Positions 8,353 through 17,383 of a stretch of DNA of 64,000 bases are shown in pieces (positions within the stretch are counted from its first letter, which is position 1; each line of letters opens with the position of its first letter). Under the pieces are notes generated by a model, which was not told where the DNA came from, did no database searches, and saw nothing but the letters and a program-made list of their open reading frames with translations. The translations under genes and the position numbers were made by a program. The stretch lies in NCBI RefSeq assembly GCF_010499245.1, contig NZ_JAAGOW010000004.1, positions 1-64,000 of the forward strand, in the 5' to 3' direction. Source of the stretch: Variovorax sp. WS11 (lineage in GTDB: Bacteria > Pseudomonadota > Gammaproteobacteria > Burkholderiales > Burkholderiaceae_C).

Positions 8353-10313
8353 GGCAGCTCGTATCGATCAGACGCTATCGTGCGATGGCCGACTACCAAG
8401 TCGTCGAGCACGGATGGATCCGCCAAGGTCGAGATGTCGCCAAGATCCGACGCTTGGCTGGCCGCAATCTTGCGCAACAGCCGCCGCATGATCTTTCCGG
8501 ATCGGGTTTTTGGCAGGTTCGGCGCCCACTGGATCGCATCGGGCACTGCGATCGGCCCGATCTCCTTGCGCACCCATTGCTCGAGATCCCTGAGAAGCGC
8601 GGCACCCGGCTGCACATCGCCTTGCAGCGTCACGAAGGCGTAGATTCCTTGACCTTTGAGTGCATGGGGATAGCCAATGACCGCGGCTTCGACAACCTTT
8701 GGATGAGCCGCCAGGGCGTTCTCGACTTCCACCGTCCCCAGCCGGTGCCCGGACACATTAACAACGTCATCAACGCGCCCAGTTATCCAGTAGTAGCCGT
8801 CTGTGTCACGCCGCGCGCCATCACCCGTGAAGTACAGGCCCCTGAAGGCGCTGAAGTAGGCTTCCAGGAATCGCCCCGGATCACGGTAGATGGTTCGAAG
8901 CATGCCAGGTCCGCCGTCTCGCAAACACAGCATGCCTTCGCATTCGCCTTCGAGGACATGTCCTTGCTCGTCCACGATCACCGGCTCGACCCCGAAGAAC
9001 GGGAGCGTGGCCGAACCGGGCTTGGTCGCAATGGCGCCCGGCAATGGCGCGATCACAATGGCGCCAGTCTCCGTTTGCCACCAGGTATCGACGATCGGGC
9101 AGCGCGCCTGCCCCACCACGTTGTAGTACCAGAGCCAGGCCTCAGGGTTGATGGGCTCACCGACGGTGCCAAGAAGCCGCAGTGACGCGCGGCTGCTGCG
9201 CCGCACGGGCAACTCACGATCGCGCATGAGCGATCGAATCGCCGTCGGCGACGTGTAGAAGATGCTGACCCGGTGCTTGTCGATCACCTGCCAGAATCGT
9301 GCGCTGTCAGGGTGATTCGGCACGCCCTCGAACATCACCGTGGTTGCGCCATTGGCGAGCGGGCCATAGACGATGTAGCTGTGCCCCGTGACCCATCCGA
9401 TATCGGCGGTACACCAGAACACGTCGCCCAGGTGGTAGTCCAGGACGAACTTGTGTGTCAACGAAGCCGCCAGCAGGTACCCGCCGGTTGTGTGCAGCAC
9501 ACCTTTGGGCTTGCCTGTCGATCCTGAGGTATAGAGGATGAACAGGGGGTCTTCAGCGCCCATGGGCTCAGGCTCGCACGACGAAGGTTGACGTTCGGTG
9601 AGCGAGTGATACCAGAGGTCTCTGCCTTCGGTCCAGGACGTTGGCGCTCCGGTTCGCCGCAAGACGATGCAAGTTCTGACACCCGGGCATTGCCTCAGAG
9701 CTTGGTCGGCATTCGCCTTCATCGGCAGGCGGCGCCCGGCGCGCACACCTTCGTCGGCGGTGATCAGGATCCGAGGATTGCAGTCCTGAATTCGTCCAGC
9801 AATGGCATCCGGCGAAAAGCCCGCAAACACGACCGAATAGATCGCACCGATGCGCGCGCAGGCCAACATTGCCACCGCCGCCTCTGGCACCATCGGAAGG
9901 TAGATCACCACGCGATCACCCTTGGCCACCCCAATGGCCTTCAACCCGTTTGCCAGGCGGCAGACCTCTGCGTGAAGCTCTGCGTAGCTGATAGTGCGAC
10001 TCTCCGCCGGGTCGTCACCTTCCCAGATGATCGCGGGCCGCGCCCCGTCGTGCAGGTGCCTGTCCACACAGTTCACGCTGGCATTGAGCACGCCGTCGCC
10101 AAACCAACGGATGCGTAGATCGCCGGGCACGAACGATACATCGCGGATCTCCGTGGGCCTCTTCACCCAGGTCAGAGACTGCGCCTGTTCGGCCCAGAAC
10201 TCGTCCGGCTCCCGCAAAGACCGCTCGTAAGCCTTGCGATAGGTCGGCTCGTCCATCCAAGCGCTCCGTTTCCACTGGTGCGGCACCGGAAATATCAGTT
10301 CATTGTTCGCCAT
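8340..10313 (-). CDS. acsA: Acetyl-CoA synthetase (AMP-forming)
   Basis: The 657-residue enzyme activates acetate (or propionate) to acyl-CoA through an acyl-AMP. It shows the adenylate-forming core YTSGSTGKPKG, WWQTETG, the TGDGARRD hinge region and the C-terminal GKIMRRLLR lysine motif. The start MANNELIFPV at 10313 is chosen because AAGGAG lies six bases upstream. Length matches the Acs family (about 650). It is divergently transcribed from a LysR gene, and DUF488 and usp follow on the same strand. With the PHB-type reductase nearby, this suggests a role in acetyl-CoA/reserve-polymer metabolism under stress; that link is inference. Confidence 0.95.
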   Translation of the reverse strand: MANNELIFPVPHQWKRSAWMDEPTYRKAYERSLREPDEFWAEQAQSLTWVKRPTEIRDVSFVPGDLRIRWFGDGVLNASVNCVDRHLHDGARPAIIWEGDDPAESRTISYAELHAEVCRLANGLKAIGVAKGDRVVIYLPMVPEAAVAMLACARIGAIYSVVFAGFSPDAIAGRIQDCNPRILITADEGVRAGRRLPMKANADQALRQCPGVRTCIVLRRTGAPTSWTEGRDLWYHSLTERQPSSCEPEPMGAEDPLFILYTSGSTGKPKGVLHTTGGYLLAASLTHKFVLDYHLGDVFWCTADIGWVTGHSYIVYGPLANGATTVMFEGVPNHPDSARFWQVIDKHRVSIFYTSPTAIRSLMRDRELPVRRSSRASLRLLGTVGEPINPEAWLWYYNVVGQARCPIVDTWWQTETGAIVIAPLPGAIATKPGSATLPFFGVEPVIVDEQGHVLEGECEGMLCLRDGGPGMLRTIYRDPGRFLEAYFSAFRGLYFTGDGARRDTDGYYWITGRVDDVVNVSGHRLGTVEVENALAAHPKVVEAAVIGYPHALKGQGIYAFVTLQGDVQPGAALLRDLEQWVRKEIGPIAVPDAIQWAPNLPKTRSGKIMRRLLRKIAASQASDLGDISTLADPSVLDDLVVGHRTIASDRYELPCTR

Positions 10314-10402
10314 GGTGTGCTCCTTCGCCATCGGATCAACGCATGGGTCGTTGCTCCTGGAGTCATCTTCGGTGGCCCTATGTAAAAAGTAAAACGATAT
10401 TG

Positions 10403-10421
10403 ATTGCTGATTGAATGCAAT
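10403..10421. promoter_or_regulatory. Dyad in acsA-lysR divergent promoter
   Basis: ATTGC-N9-GCAAT is a perfect dyad and contains the T-N11-A spacing typical of LysR sites. It lies in the 144-base gap between the divergent acsA and lysR genes, so it is a plausible operator for the LysR protein. Confidence 0.5.
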
Positions 10422-10457
10422 AATTTTGGTATCACTGCTGCCAATGGAGACCCGTCG

Positions 10458-11336
10458 ATGGACATTAATCTGGCTCGAACCTTCCTGGCTATTGTCGAGA
10501 CGGGCAGCTTCCTTCGCGCTGCCGAGCGACTGCACGTGACCCAAACGGCCGTCAGTGCGCGAGTGAAGGCCTTGGAGGAACTGCTTGGCCGAAAACTCTT
10601 TGTGCGCAACAAGTCAGGCGCCACACTCACGCCTGCCGGCATGCGGTTTCGTCGCTCCGCTTCAACCCTCGTCCAGGTCTGGGAACGGGCGCGCCAGCAG
10701 GTCGGCATGCCACCGGGGCGGCGGGCGGTACTGACGGTCGGGTGTGAGATCAGCCTTTGGGATCCACTCTTGCTCAACTGGCTGCTGTTCATGCGCACGT
10801 CTGCTCCGCACCTCGCACTGAGAACAGAGGTTGGATTCCCGGATGATCTGCTTAACCGTGTGGCGGAAGGTGTGCTCGACATCGCGATCGTCTACGCGCC
10901 CCATCAGCGGCCGGGCCTGCGGATCGAGTTGCTCATCGAGGAGAAGCTCGTCATGGTCACAACCTCCAAGCGCGGCCAGATGCCGCGCCCTGCCGACTAC
11001 GTCTATGTGGACTGGGGCCCCGACTTTGCGGCGCAGCACAGCCTGGCATTCCCGCAACTCTCCAATGCCGGTGTGAGCGCAGGACTTGGGCCGCTCGGTC
11101 GCGAGTACCTCCTGACGGCCGGCGGCGCCGGCTATTTTCGACTTGATGTGATAAGCGCTCATCTGAAAAGTGGCCGGCTGCATCAGGTACGTGGTGCGCC
11201 CGAGTTCCTTTACCCTGCTTATGCGGTTTATGCCGCCAGCGCGGAGGCCAAGATCATCAACCCTGCAGTTGCGGGGCTGCGCCATGTGGCCAGGCCAGCT
11301 TCCGCATCGCGCGCTCTTCAAACGGCGCGGACCTGA
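10458..11336 (+). CDS. LysR-family transcriptional regulator
   Basis: The 292-residue protein starts MDINLARTFLAIVETGSFLRAA. It has the winged HTH of LysR regulators (RLHVTQTAVSARVKALEELLG, then LFVR.. and TLTPAG) followed by an effector-binding domain. GGAGA lies eight bases before the chosen ATG. It is divergent from acsA, which suggests it controls acsA-DUF488-usp. The inducer is unknown. The last ten residues look unconserved. Confidence 0.9.
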   Translation: MDINLARTFLAIVETGSFLRAAERLHVTQTAVSARVKALEELLGRKLFVRNKSGATLTPAGMRFRRSASTLVQVWERARQQVGMPPGRRAVLTVGCEISLWDPLLLNWLLFMRTSAPHLALRTEVGFPDDLLNRVAEGVLDIAIVYAPHQRPGLRIELLIEEKLVMVTTSKRGQMPRPADYVYVDWGPDFAAQHSLAFPQLSNAGVSAGLGPLGREYLLTAGGAGYFRLDVISAHLKSGRLHQVRGAPEFLYPAYAVYAASAEAKIINPAVAGLRHVARPASASRALQTART

Positions 11337-11461
11337 GCAGGCCAGGATCGCAGGGGCTCCTGATTCAGGCGTCAGTTTGCTTCGCGCCCTAGAGACATCC
11401 ATCGCCGTGGAGACCCCTGCCCATGGCAAACACAGACTCCCAAGAAGTGCAGGAGCTCTCG

Positions 11462-11821
11462 TTAGAGCGGGACATCGTGAAAAACACTGGCTCGATCAAG
11501 CAGGTGATTGATCTCGGCCGCTGCACGGATCGTTAACGGATGCGGCGTGAAGCCGGGTCGCGGCGAGATGTAGGCCGCCATGTCACGCACAAGCGCGCGC
11601 TCCCGATCGGATGCGCCGGCCAAGAGTGCAATGACCAGGTTCTCCAGCGCGATCACGCGCACATGAATCTGCACCAACTCGGCATTTGTCAACTGCGGGC
11701 TCGTCGCCTGATCTCCGCTCACGGTCGCGGCGTCGAGCGCTCCGCCTTCGTTCTCCCATCTCGAGAGCGCCCTGAGGCGCAACCGCAGACGATCTGAATC
11801 GTTCGATTCTGCATTTGACAT
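11462..11821 (-). CDS. Unknown protein, 119 residues
   Basis: The product starts MSNAESNDSDRLRLRLRALS; GGAAGG lies five bases before this start. It is mostly helical, with LVQIHVRVIALENLVIALLA as a likely coiled coil or amphipathic helix and a conserved-looking RDMAAYISPRPGFTPHPLTIRAA near the end. I do not recognise a family. It converges with lysR and stands alone. Confidence 0.6.
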   Translation of the reverse strand: MSNAESNDSDRLRLRLRALSRWENEGGALDAATVSGDQATSPQLTNAELVQIHVRVIALENLVIALLAGASDRERALVRDMAAYISPRPGFTPHPLTIRAAAEINHLLDRASVFHDVPL

Positions 11822-12594
11822 GTGGACCTTCCCGCGCACTGGTGAATCAGAACCGTATGACGGGACGCCAATCTTTGTCAAGCATGCGGCCGCGCCGGCG
11901 AAGGCCGATGTCTGCGCCCGCGCGGACGAGTCGCATGATTGACTGCTCTTAGCGCCGATCGCGTTCCTGGAAGCGACAGAGCCGATGTATGAACGCAATC
12001 GAGTCCACTCACGTGATCTGCGATGTCAACACCTGTCGCCGACTGATGAGTGGTTGAATCGAACCCTGCGCTGTGAGGGTGCGCGGGATTGACCCTACGC
12101 CCTAGTGCGACTCATCTCATCGTTGTTGAGGCGCAAAGGCTTCCCTGCTATGGTCCCTGCAGCCCTTCCCTCCTTCTTCCCTAGACGGATGTGATGCCAA
12201 GAAGTCTGCCCTCCTTTGACGAAATGCATAGTGCCGCCGCGTGGGCGGTGGCGTGTTCGTCGGACTTCCCACTTTCCACGCCCTCAGTCTTCTTGAGGCG
12301 CCTCATTCAAGAGGTTCCTGCCTTTCTTGTTTGACGCGGTAGGTCGCACGTCTTGTGCCTTGCGCCAGACACCACCTACCGAATAGTCTCAAACCGCTTC
12401 ATTTCAGGCCGCCGATGCGCATTGGCGACGGGGATGCTCACGCCAGGCTGGCATCCACTCGCTCGCTTTCGCGGTGTAGAAGCGTTTCCCGCCAGTGCGC
12501 GGCCAGGCGCCCTCCGGTCTCACCGTGACGATGCAGCGAGGGGCCGTCCATGCATAACTCTCGAACAGTTTGTCAGCCGGCGAGGAGAATCCGC
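11822..12594. other. Gene-poor stretch
   Basis: Nothing is confidently coding. Several frames are open by chance in GC-rich DNA but lack start signals and family resemblance. Confidence 0.4.
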
Positions 12595-12819
12595 ATGCCA
12601 ACAGTTTTCATTCGGTCGACGCAACTCGCGCGGGCGCAGTTCGCCGAGTACGAACGCGTTGCGTGGTTCCTGCTCGAAACTTTCGAGCGCGAGCGAAGGC
12701 TCAATCTCGAGGCGTTGTCTGCAACTCCGCCTGTTACCGCCATCGCGCTGCTGGGCGCGATGCACCCCTTTTTCCTATTCCCTTGGTCATTGTTGGCCGT
12801 CGCCGCACCGAAGAGGTGA
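12595..12819 (+). CDS. Small protein, 74 residues, hydrophobic C-terminus
   Basis: The frame starts MPTVFIRSTQLARAQFAEY eight bases after GAGGAG and ends in a hydrophobic run (PFFLFPWSLLAVAAP). It could be a small membrane protein. I recognise no family, and the only support is the ribosome site and the sensible composition. Confidence 0.35.
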   Translation: MPTVFIRSTQLARAQFAEYERVAWFLLETFERERRLNLEALSATPPVTAIALLGAMHPFFLFPWSLLAVAAPKR

Positions 12820-13003
12820 TCCACACCGCGACCATTTCTACAGACCGGATACGCTGCCCCTACCCCACTGTTCGCCTTTGCGGATTCCGCTCATGGCGCA
12901 TGCATTCGGCAATCAAGACGACTCATTGACCGGTGCGATCCAATAGCCGTGCCGATCGAGGGTCTCTCGGGGCCTTGCTCATCAAGCCAAAGGGATTCTT
13001 TAT

Positions 13004-13026
13004 AAGATGTAGATTAAATACATCTT
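13004..13026. promoter_or_regulatory. NsrR-type operator upstream of truncated haemoglobin
   Basis: The 23-base site starts AAGATGTA and ends TACATCTT, separated by seven bases, which matches the known NsrR half-site AAGATGYA and its complement. It overlaps a TATAAG that looks like a -10 element and lies 20 bases before the globin start codon. NsrR is encoded 560 bases downstream, so nitric oxide-responsive repression is the simple reading. Confidence 0.85.
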
Positions 13027-13045
13027 TTGCCAAGTGAGGTTGCCT

Positions 13046-13534
13046 GTGCCGAATCCTGAGCTGTGCACCGAAGCAGATGTGACGCTGCTTGTCCACTCGT
13101 TCTATGACAGGGTGCGCGAGGACGCGGCGCTTGGCCCGATCTTTGCGGCGCACGTCAAGAACTGGGACCACCACCTGGCAACGATGGTCGACTTCTGGTC
13201 CTCGGCTCTTCGAGGCACGGCTCGGTATCGAGGGGCGCCGCTGCCGAAGCATGCAGCCTTGCCAGGGCTGCACATCGAGCTGTTCCATCAATGGCTCAGT
13301 CTGTTTCGCCAAACCACGCAGTCTCTGGGCCACGCCGGTCTACAGGCACGCGCCGATGAACTCGCCCATAGCATCGCAGGCAGCCTGTGGTATGGCTACC
13401 TCCAGCGTCATGCCGCCGAGCGGCCGGTGGTGGACATCGCTGATGTCAGAATGCAAGCCACGAGGTCCGCGCGATCCGTCCCGATAGTCCCCCAGCGGCC
13501 GACAGCGCACGTGGCTAAACGAGTTGAGCTCTAG
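13046..13534 (+). CDS. Group III truncated haemoglobin
   Basis: The 162-residue product shows the trHb group III pattern: FYDRVREDAALGPIF in the B/C helices, HHLATMVDFWSSAL, and LHIELFHQWLSLFRQT, which holds the likely haem-binding proximal His. The GTG at 13046 follows TGAGG by seven bases and is preferred over GTG at 13034. The C-terminal 30 residues extend past the usual globin end. With an NsrR site upstream and nsrR downstream, the likely role is nitric oxide or nitrosative-stress defence, by NO dioxygenation or NO binding; that follows from context, not from the sequence alone. Confidence 0.88.
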   Translation: MPNPELCTEADVTLLVHSFYDRVREDAALGPIFAAHVKNWDHHLATMVDFWSSALRGTARYRGAPLPKHAALPGLHIELFHQWLSLFRQTTQSLGHAGLQARADELAHSIAGSLWYGYLQRHAAERPVVDIADVRMQATRSARSVPIVPQRPTAHVAKRVEL

Positions 13535-13589
13535 TCCTTGTCGGGGATTCTCGTAAGCCCGGAAACGCGTTTTCCGTAGGAGAAAATCG

Positions 13590-14048
13590 ATGCGACTCAC
13601 CGTCATGACCGACTATGCGTTGCGTCTGCTCATGTTCCTTGGCCAAAGACAGGACAGGTTGTGCACGATCAACGAGGTTGCCCAGGCCTATGACATCTCA
13701 GAGGCTCACCTGATGAAGGTGACGCACCAGTTGGCGCTCCATGGTTGGATCGAGACGATTCGCGGCAAAGGCGGTGGTATGCGGTTGGCCCATTCACCCG
13801 CCGAGATCAGCCTCGGGGCTGTGGTGCGCAACATGGAGGCAGATTTCGATCTCGTCGAGTGCTTTGCCTCTGATGGTTCCTGTGTACTGAGAGGCCAGTG
13901 TGCTCTCGCCGGCGTGCTGCGTGACGCACTAGAGGAATTCCTTCAGCATCTGGACGCACGCACACTCGCCGACCTCATCCCCGGGTCACTCATGTTCCGA
14001 TTGAAAGAGGACGGCAGGGAGTCGGCGACGATCCAGGCGCGCACTTGA
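13590..14048 (+). CDS. nsrR: NsrR, Rrf2-family nitric oxide-sensing repressor
   Basis: The 152-residue protein has the Rrf2 winged helix (MRLTVMTDYALRLLMFLG, then HLMKVTHQLALHGW and RGKGGGMRL) and three cysteines at about residues 91, 98 and 104 that match the Fe-S ligands of NsrR. Spacing is slightly wider than in E. coli (91/96/102). A TAGGAG lies before the start. It is 55 bases after the globin gene in the same direction, so the pair is probably an autoregulated operon. IscR is excluded by the cysteine spacing and the NsrR-type operator. Confidence 0.9.
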   Translation: MRLTVMTDYALRLLMFLGQRQDRLCTINEVAQAYDISEAHLMKVTHQLALHGWIETIRGKGGGMRLAHSPAEISLGAVVRNMEADFDLVECFASDGSCVLRGQCALAGVLRDALEEFLQHLDARTLADLIPGSLMFRLKEDGRESATIQART

Positions 14049-14903
14049 ACGCGCGTCCACGGACGCCTTCACCGGTCGAGGGCACTTTCCGCGGATTCGG
14101 GCCTGATGCGCTGACTGGCGGACCGCGATCCTGCACGGGCCTTCGCCCTTCGAGCACGCTCGGTTGATGCTCTCCAAGCCGGGCGCCTCGGCTGGGGGGA
14201 AACGCCTTCCCAAAAGATCGATCGCGCAAGTTTGTCTACATGCACCGATGCCCGCTCCTGTTTAGGCTTGTGCGACACCTGCCCTCAGGTCGTCGTCAAC
14301 ATCGCGCTGCGCCAGTCTCCGGGCAGGTATCCCACAACCCTAAACAGATTCGGAAGAGGGCGGACAGGAGGCTGAGATAGAGGCGCTTGAGAAGCACGTC
14401 ATTGGTGTCCAGCAGTGGCTTCGCACAGGCTCGTGGAAACCCTAGGCGAGAACCACCGCCGTGCTTGTTCGAAAGGGTCTACCCGGGTATTGCAGGGGCA
14501 CCGCCTGAAGACCGGGCGCTTGTCCGTAGAAGTCCTCCACCGAGACGAACACGAGCGGCCGGCAATTTTGAGCGCTCGCTCACCGGTCGAAGGGAGGCGC
14601 GGCTTCGGACACCTTTCAGACGTCGAGCCTGCAACCGGGCTTTGAAAGTCATGAGTTCCGGTTAGTGACGGCTTCCCGCCGTTCGTCCCTGACCGCTTGA
14701 AGGACCGCAAACGCTGCAGTCCGGTCGGTCCAACAGCCCTCGCCAACTTTCGGCAGTTCCAAGCCCCGAGTCCCCGAAGTGGCGCACGCGCGCCGGACGT
14801 GAGTAGGTCTGGGCACAAGGCACCGGTGACGCGGGCGGGCGCCCCAAAAAGCTGACTTTCGACAGTAGGGGTAAGCTGCTTGGCAATTCCACAGACACTG
14901 TCT
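14049..14903. other. Gene-poor stretch of degenerate intergenic sequence
   Basis: No gene is supported. The region contains phrases such as GACCGCTTGAAGGACCGC and CTTTCGGCAGTTCC, which resemble phrases in other gene-free stretches of this window (28.5, 29.2, 29.7 and 30.5 kb) and may be fragments of a dispersed, decayed repeat family. Confidence 0.35.
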
Positions 14904-15272
14904 ATGCCTCGAGCAGTCCTAGCCGAAACCCAAATTCATCCCGCTGTCCGCGACAAGATCGCCCGGAACCATTCCGCCATCGTCCACGAGGTGCAGACCG
15001 CCGTGGCGGCGCATTCGGTCGTGGTAGTCGGCATGGGAATCAACCCATTTCCGAAAAAAGCCAAGCGCCTGCTCGAAGAAGCCGGGGTGCCGTACCAGTA
15101 CATAGCCTACGGCAGCTATCTCTCAAAATGGCGCGAGCGCAACTCGCTCAAGATGTGGACCGGCTGGCCAACACTGCCGATGGTGTTCGTGCGAGGCACT
15201 CTGATCGGCGGAGCCGAGGATCTGCAGAAGCTCATCGCGAGCGGCGAGTTGGCCAGGTTGATGGCCGACTAG
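14904..15272 (+). CDS. Glutaredoxin-fold protein lacking the active-site cysteine
   Basis: The 122-residue product has the glutaredoxin layout: a beta strand (SVVVVGMGINPFPKKA), the cis-proline region TGWPTLPMVFV and the glutathione-binding turn GTLIGGAEDLQKL. At the place of the CPYC/CGFS active site it reads NPFPKK, and no cysteine is present anywhere in the protein. It therefore cannot act as a thiol oxidoreductase and more likely binds a ligand or another protein. The start at 14904 is preferred to a TTG at 14880. Confidence 0.75.
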   Translation: MPRAVLAETQIHPAVRDKIARNHSAIVHEVQTAVAAHSVVVVGMGINPFPKKAKRLLEEAGVPYQYIAYGSYLSKWRERNSLKMWTGWPTLPMVFVRGTLIGGAEDLQKLIASGELARLMAD

Positions 15273-15446
15273 GGCGGGGCTACCCGATTCCACGGAGTGG
15301 CACAGGTTGGACTTCTGGGTGCGGAGCCGCCTCAGTGACTCGCTCGCTACTCGTTGTTGCAACGCACTTTCAGCGCTACCCGAATCGAGAATGGGCCGCC
15401 GCAGGCAATCGGGTCGCACCCGAGTCGGGCGTAGGTTCGGGTTCTA

Positions 15447-16688
15447 ATGCGAGCCATGAGTACGACCTACCGCATGCCCGGTGCAGTTTTGACCGAGCGC
15501 GAGCACTCGGTTCCCTTGATTCACGGCGATCCGCCGCGTGGCACGATCAGCGTGTTCACGCGCGAGCTTGCTGCGCCAGACGGTCTTGATCGCCCCTACC
15601 TCGTGTTCCTGCAGGGCGGCCCAGGCTTCGAGGCCGCCCGCCCGACGAGCCCGCCCTCAGGATGGATGGCGCGTGCGCTTGCCGACTTCCGTGTCCTGCT
15701 GCTTGACCAGCGGGGCACAGGACGCTCCACGCCCGTCGGGCCAGTCATCCCCGGGGCAGCGCCTGCCGACCAAGCCGAGTACCTCACGCATTTCCGCGCC
15801 GACTCGATCGTGCACGACCTCGAACTGATCCGCGCTGAACTTGGTGTCGAGCGCTGGAGTCTGCTCGGTCAGAGCTTCGGTGGATTCACCTCGCTCACCT
15901 ATCTGTCGCTGGCGCCCGAGGGCCTGCGGGAGGTACTGATCACCGGCGGCCTCGCGCCGATCACGAATCGGCCAGTCGACGAGGTCTACGCGGCGACATG
16001 GGCGCGCGTGTGCGAAGCGAATCAGCGCTATCACGCCCGATACCCAGGAGACCTCGATCGTTTGCGGACGATCCTGCGCCGGCTCGACGAGGAAGACGTC
16101 CGCTTGCCCAACGGCGACCGCCTCACATCGCGCCGGTTTCGGCAGACGGGCATGTGGCTCGGCGACAGCGCCGGGTTCGAACGGCTGCACCACCTGCTCG
16201 AGCTGCCCTTCGGCTCGGCGGCATTCATGGTCGACGCGCAGATGGCGTCACCCTGGGAGCGCAATCCGATCTACGCGACGCTCCATGAGTCCTCATACGC
16301 CGACGGCGGTGCCACCCGCTGGTCGGCACACCGGCTCGCGCCCGAGGAGGCGATGACCGGCGACCTCCTCGGTGCAGAGCACGTCTTCCCTTGGATGTGG
16401 GATGACTACTCGGGCTTGCGCGCGCACCGCGAGGTGGCGCAGCTTCTGGCCCAGCATCCATGGCCGCGCCTGTACGACGCTGACCGACTCGCCCGCAATG
16501 AGGTCCCAGTGGCAGCGACCGTGTACGTCGACGATGTCTACGTGGAGCGATCATTTGCCGAGGAGACGGCTCGTGACGTTCGTGGACTGCGGGCCTGGGT
16601 TACCAACGAGTACGCCCACAACGGCCTGCGGGCCGATGGCGAGCGCATCGTGGGTCGCCTGCTTGACATGGTCCGCGGCCGGGCGTGA
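15447..16688 (+). CDS. pip: Proline iminopeptidase-like alpha/beta hydrolase (S33)
   Basis: The 413-residue protein has the oxyanion region FLQGGPGFEA, DQRGTGRS and the nucleophile elbow GQSFGG, in the order typical of S33 prolyl aminopeptidases. The middle carries a long cap insert (residues about 180-340), and DDVYVERS near the end probably holds the catalytic Asp, with AHNGLR its His partner. The enzyme would release N-terminal Pro from small peptides in the cytoplasm. Two in-frame starts (15447, 15456) are close together. Its last 138 bases overlap an antisense open frame (16551-17222). Confidence 0.85.
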   Translation: MRAMSTTYRMPGAVLTEREHSVPLIHGDPPRGTISVFTRELAAPDGLDRPYLVFLQGGPGFEAARPTSPPSGWMARALADFRVLLLDQRGTGRSTPVGPVIPGAAPADQAEYLTHFRADSIVHDLELIRAELGVERWSLLGQSFGGFTSLTYLSLAPEGLREVLITGGLAPITNRPVDEVYAATWARVCEANQRYHARYPGDLDRLRTILRRLDEEDVRLPNGDRLTSRRFRQTGMWLGDSAGFERLHHLLELPFGSAAFMVDAQMASPWERNPIYATLHESSYADGGATRWSAHRLAPEEAMTGDLLGAEHVFPWMWDDYSGLRAHREVAQLLAQHPWPRLYDADRLARNEVPVAATVYVDDVYVERSFAEETARDVRGLRAWVTNEYAHNGLRADGERIVGRLLDMVRGRA

Positions 16689-17222
16689 ACCGATGGACGT
16701 GGCCTTCGCGTACCCAGCAAAGGAATGTCTGCAGAGCGCTGGCTTGCGGCCCTCCGTGCTTGCCTTCCTGGAAGAGCCGCCTGCGAAGCAGGCTGTCGCG
16801 CGCCATAGAGGCCCCGCCCCCTCATCTCTCTCGCCGAGCGCCCGCTTCCGCGCCTCCCCAACGCCCTGCCCGGCAGGGATCGCGTTTGAAAACCGCCGAG
16901 TTGGCCGCACCCCCTGAGCGTTTTCGAGCGCCCGGATCACGCCGCACAGGCGCTCGCATTCACGCTCGAGCGAAGCCACCCAGGCGCGGGCGTGCTGGGC
17001 TTCGTTGAACGCCTGGGCGTGCAGAGCAGCCATGCCCCAGCGACTCTCGAACCACAGCGCCAGATAGATGGCGCGGGGGGCGTTGCCGCTGGCCTGGTAG
17101 CGCTGGAGGGTGCGCAGGCTGATGCCCAGGTGCCGGGCAATGTTCTTGCGCGTTTCGACCTGGTCGGCAAGTAAAAAAGACAGCGGCGGCAGCCGCGCGA
17201 ACGAGGGCGCGAGGAAGGGCAT
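16551..17222 (-). CDS. Helix-turn-helix protein of phage/plasmid type, unusual C-terminus
   Basis: The first 110 residues are recognisable: MPFLAPSFARLPPLSFLL, then IARHLGISLRTLQRYQ, a helix-turn-helix, and APRAIYLALWFESRWG, as in small proteins found in phages and mobile elements (DUF3653-like). A coiled-coil stretch (ASLERECERLCGVIRALEN) follows. After GVRPTRRFSN, the remaining 90 residues are probably not native; they run antisense into the iminopeptidase gene. The natural stop may have been lost by a one-base change or recombination. Family assignment is moderate. Confidence 0.55.
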   Translation of the reverse strand: MPFLAPSFARLPPLSFLLADQVETRKNIARHLGISLRTLQRYQASGNAPRAIYLALWFESRWGMAALHAQAFNEAQHARAWVASLERECERLCGVIRALENAQGVRPTRRFSNAIPAGQGVGEARKRALGERDEGAGPLWRATACFAGGSSRKASTEGRKPALCRHSFAGYAKATSIGSRPAADHVKQATHDALAIGPQAVVGVLVGNPGPQSTNVTSRLLGK

Positions 17223-17383
17223 GGAGAGGCTCCTGCGAGGCGGGAGATGTGCGAGGGCCGGCGATGCCGACCCTGCCAGGCCATGTCAGTTTGTCGCCGT
17301 GCGGTGGCGCCCTCTTCTCCCCTGTGCGGGCGGCCTTTCAGGGCGGGAGAGAATGAACATAACAAGGCATGCTCCCAAACACA

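Noticed and set aside
12353..12946. 197-residue plus-strand frame
   Set aside because: It has no family similarity and overlaps the better supported small frame at 12595.
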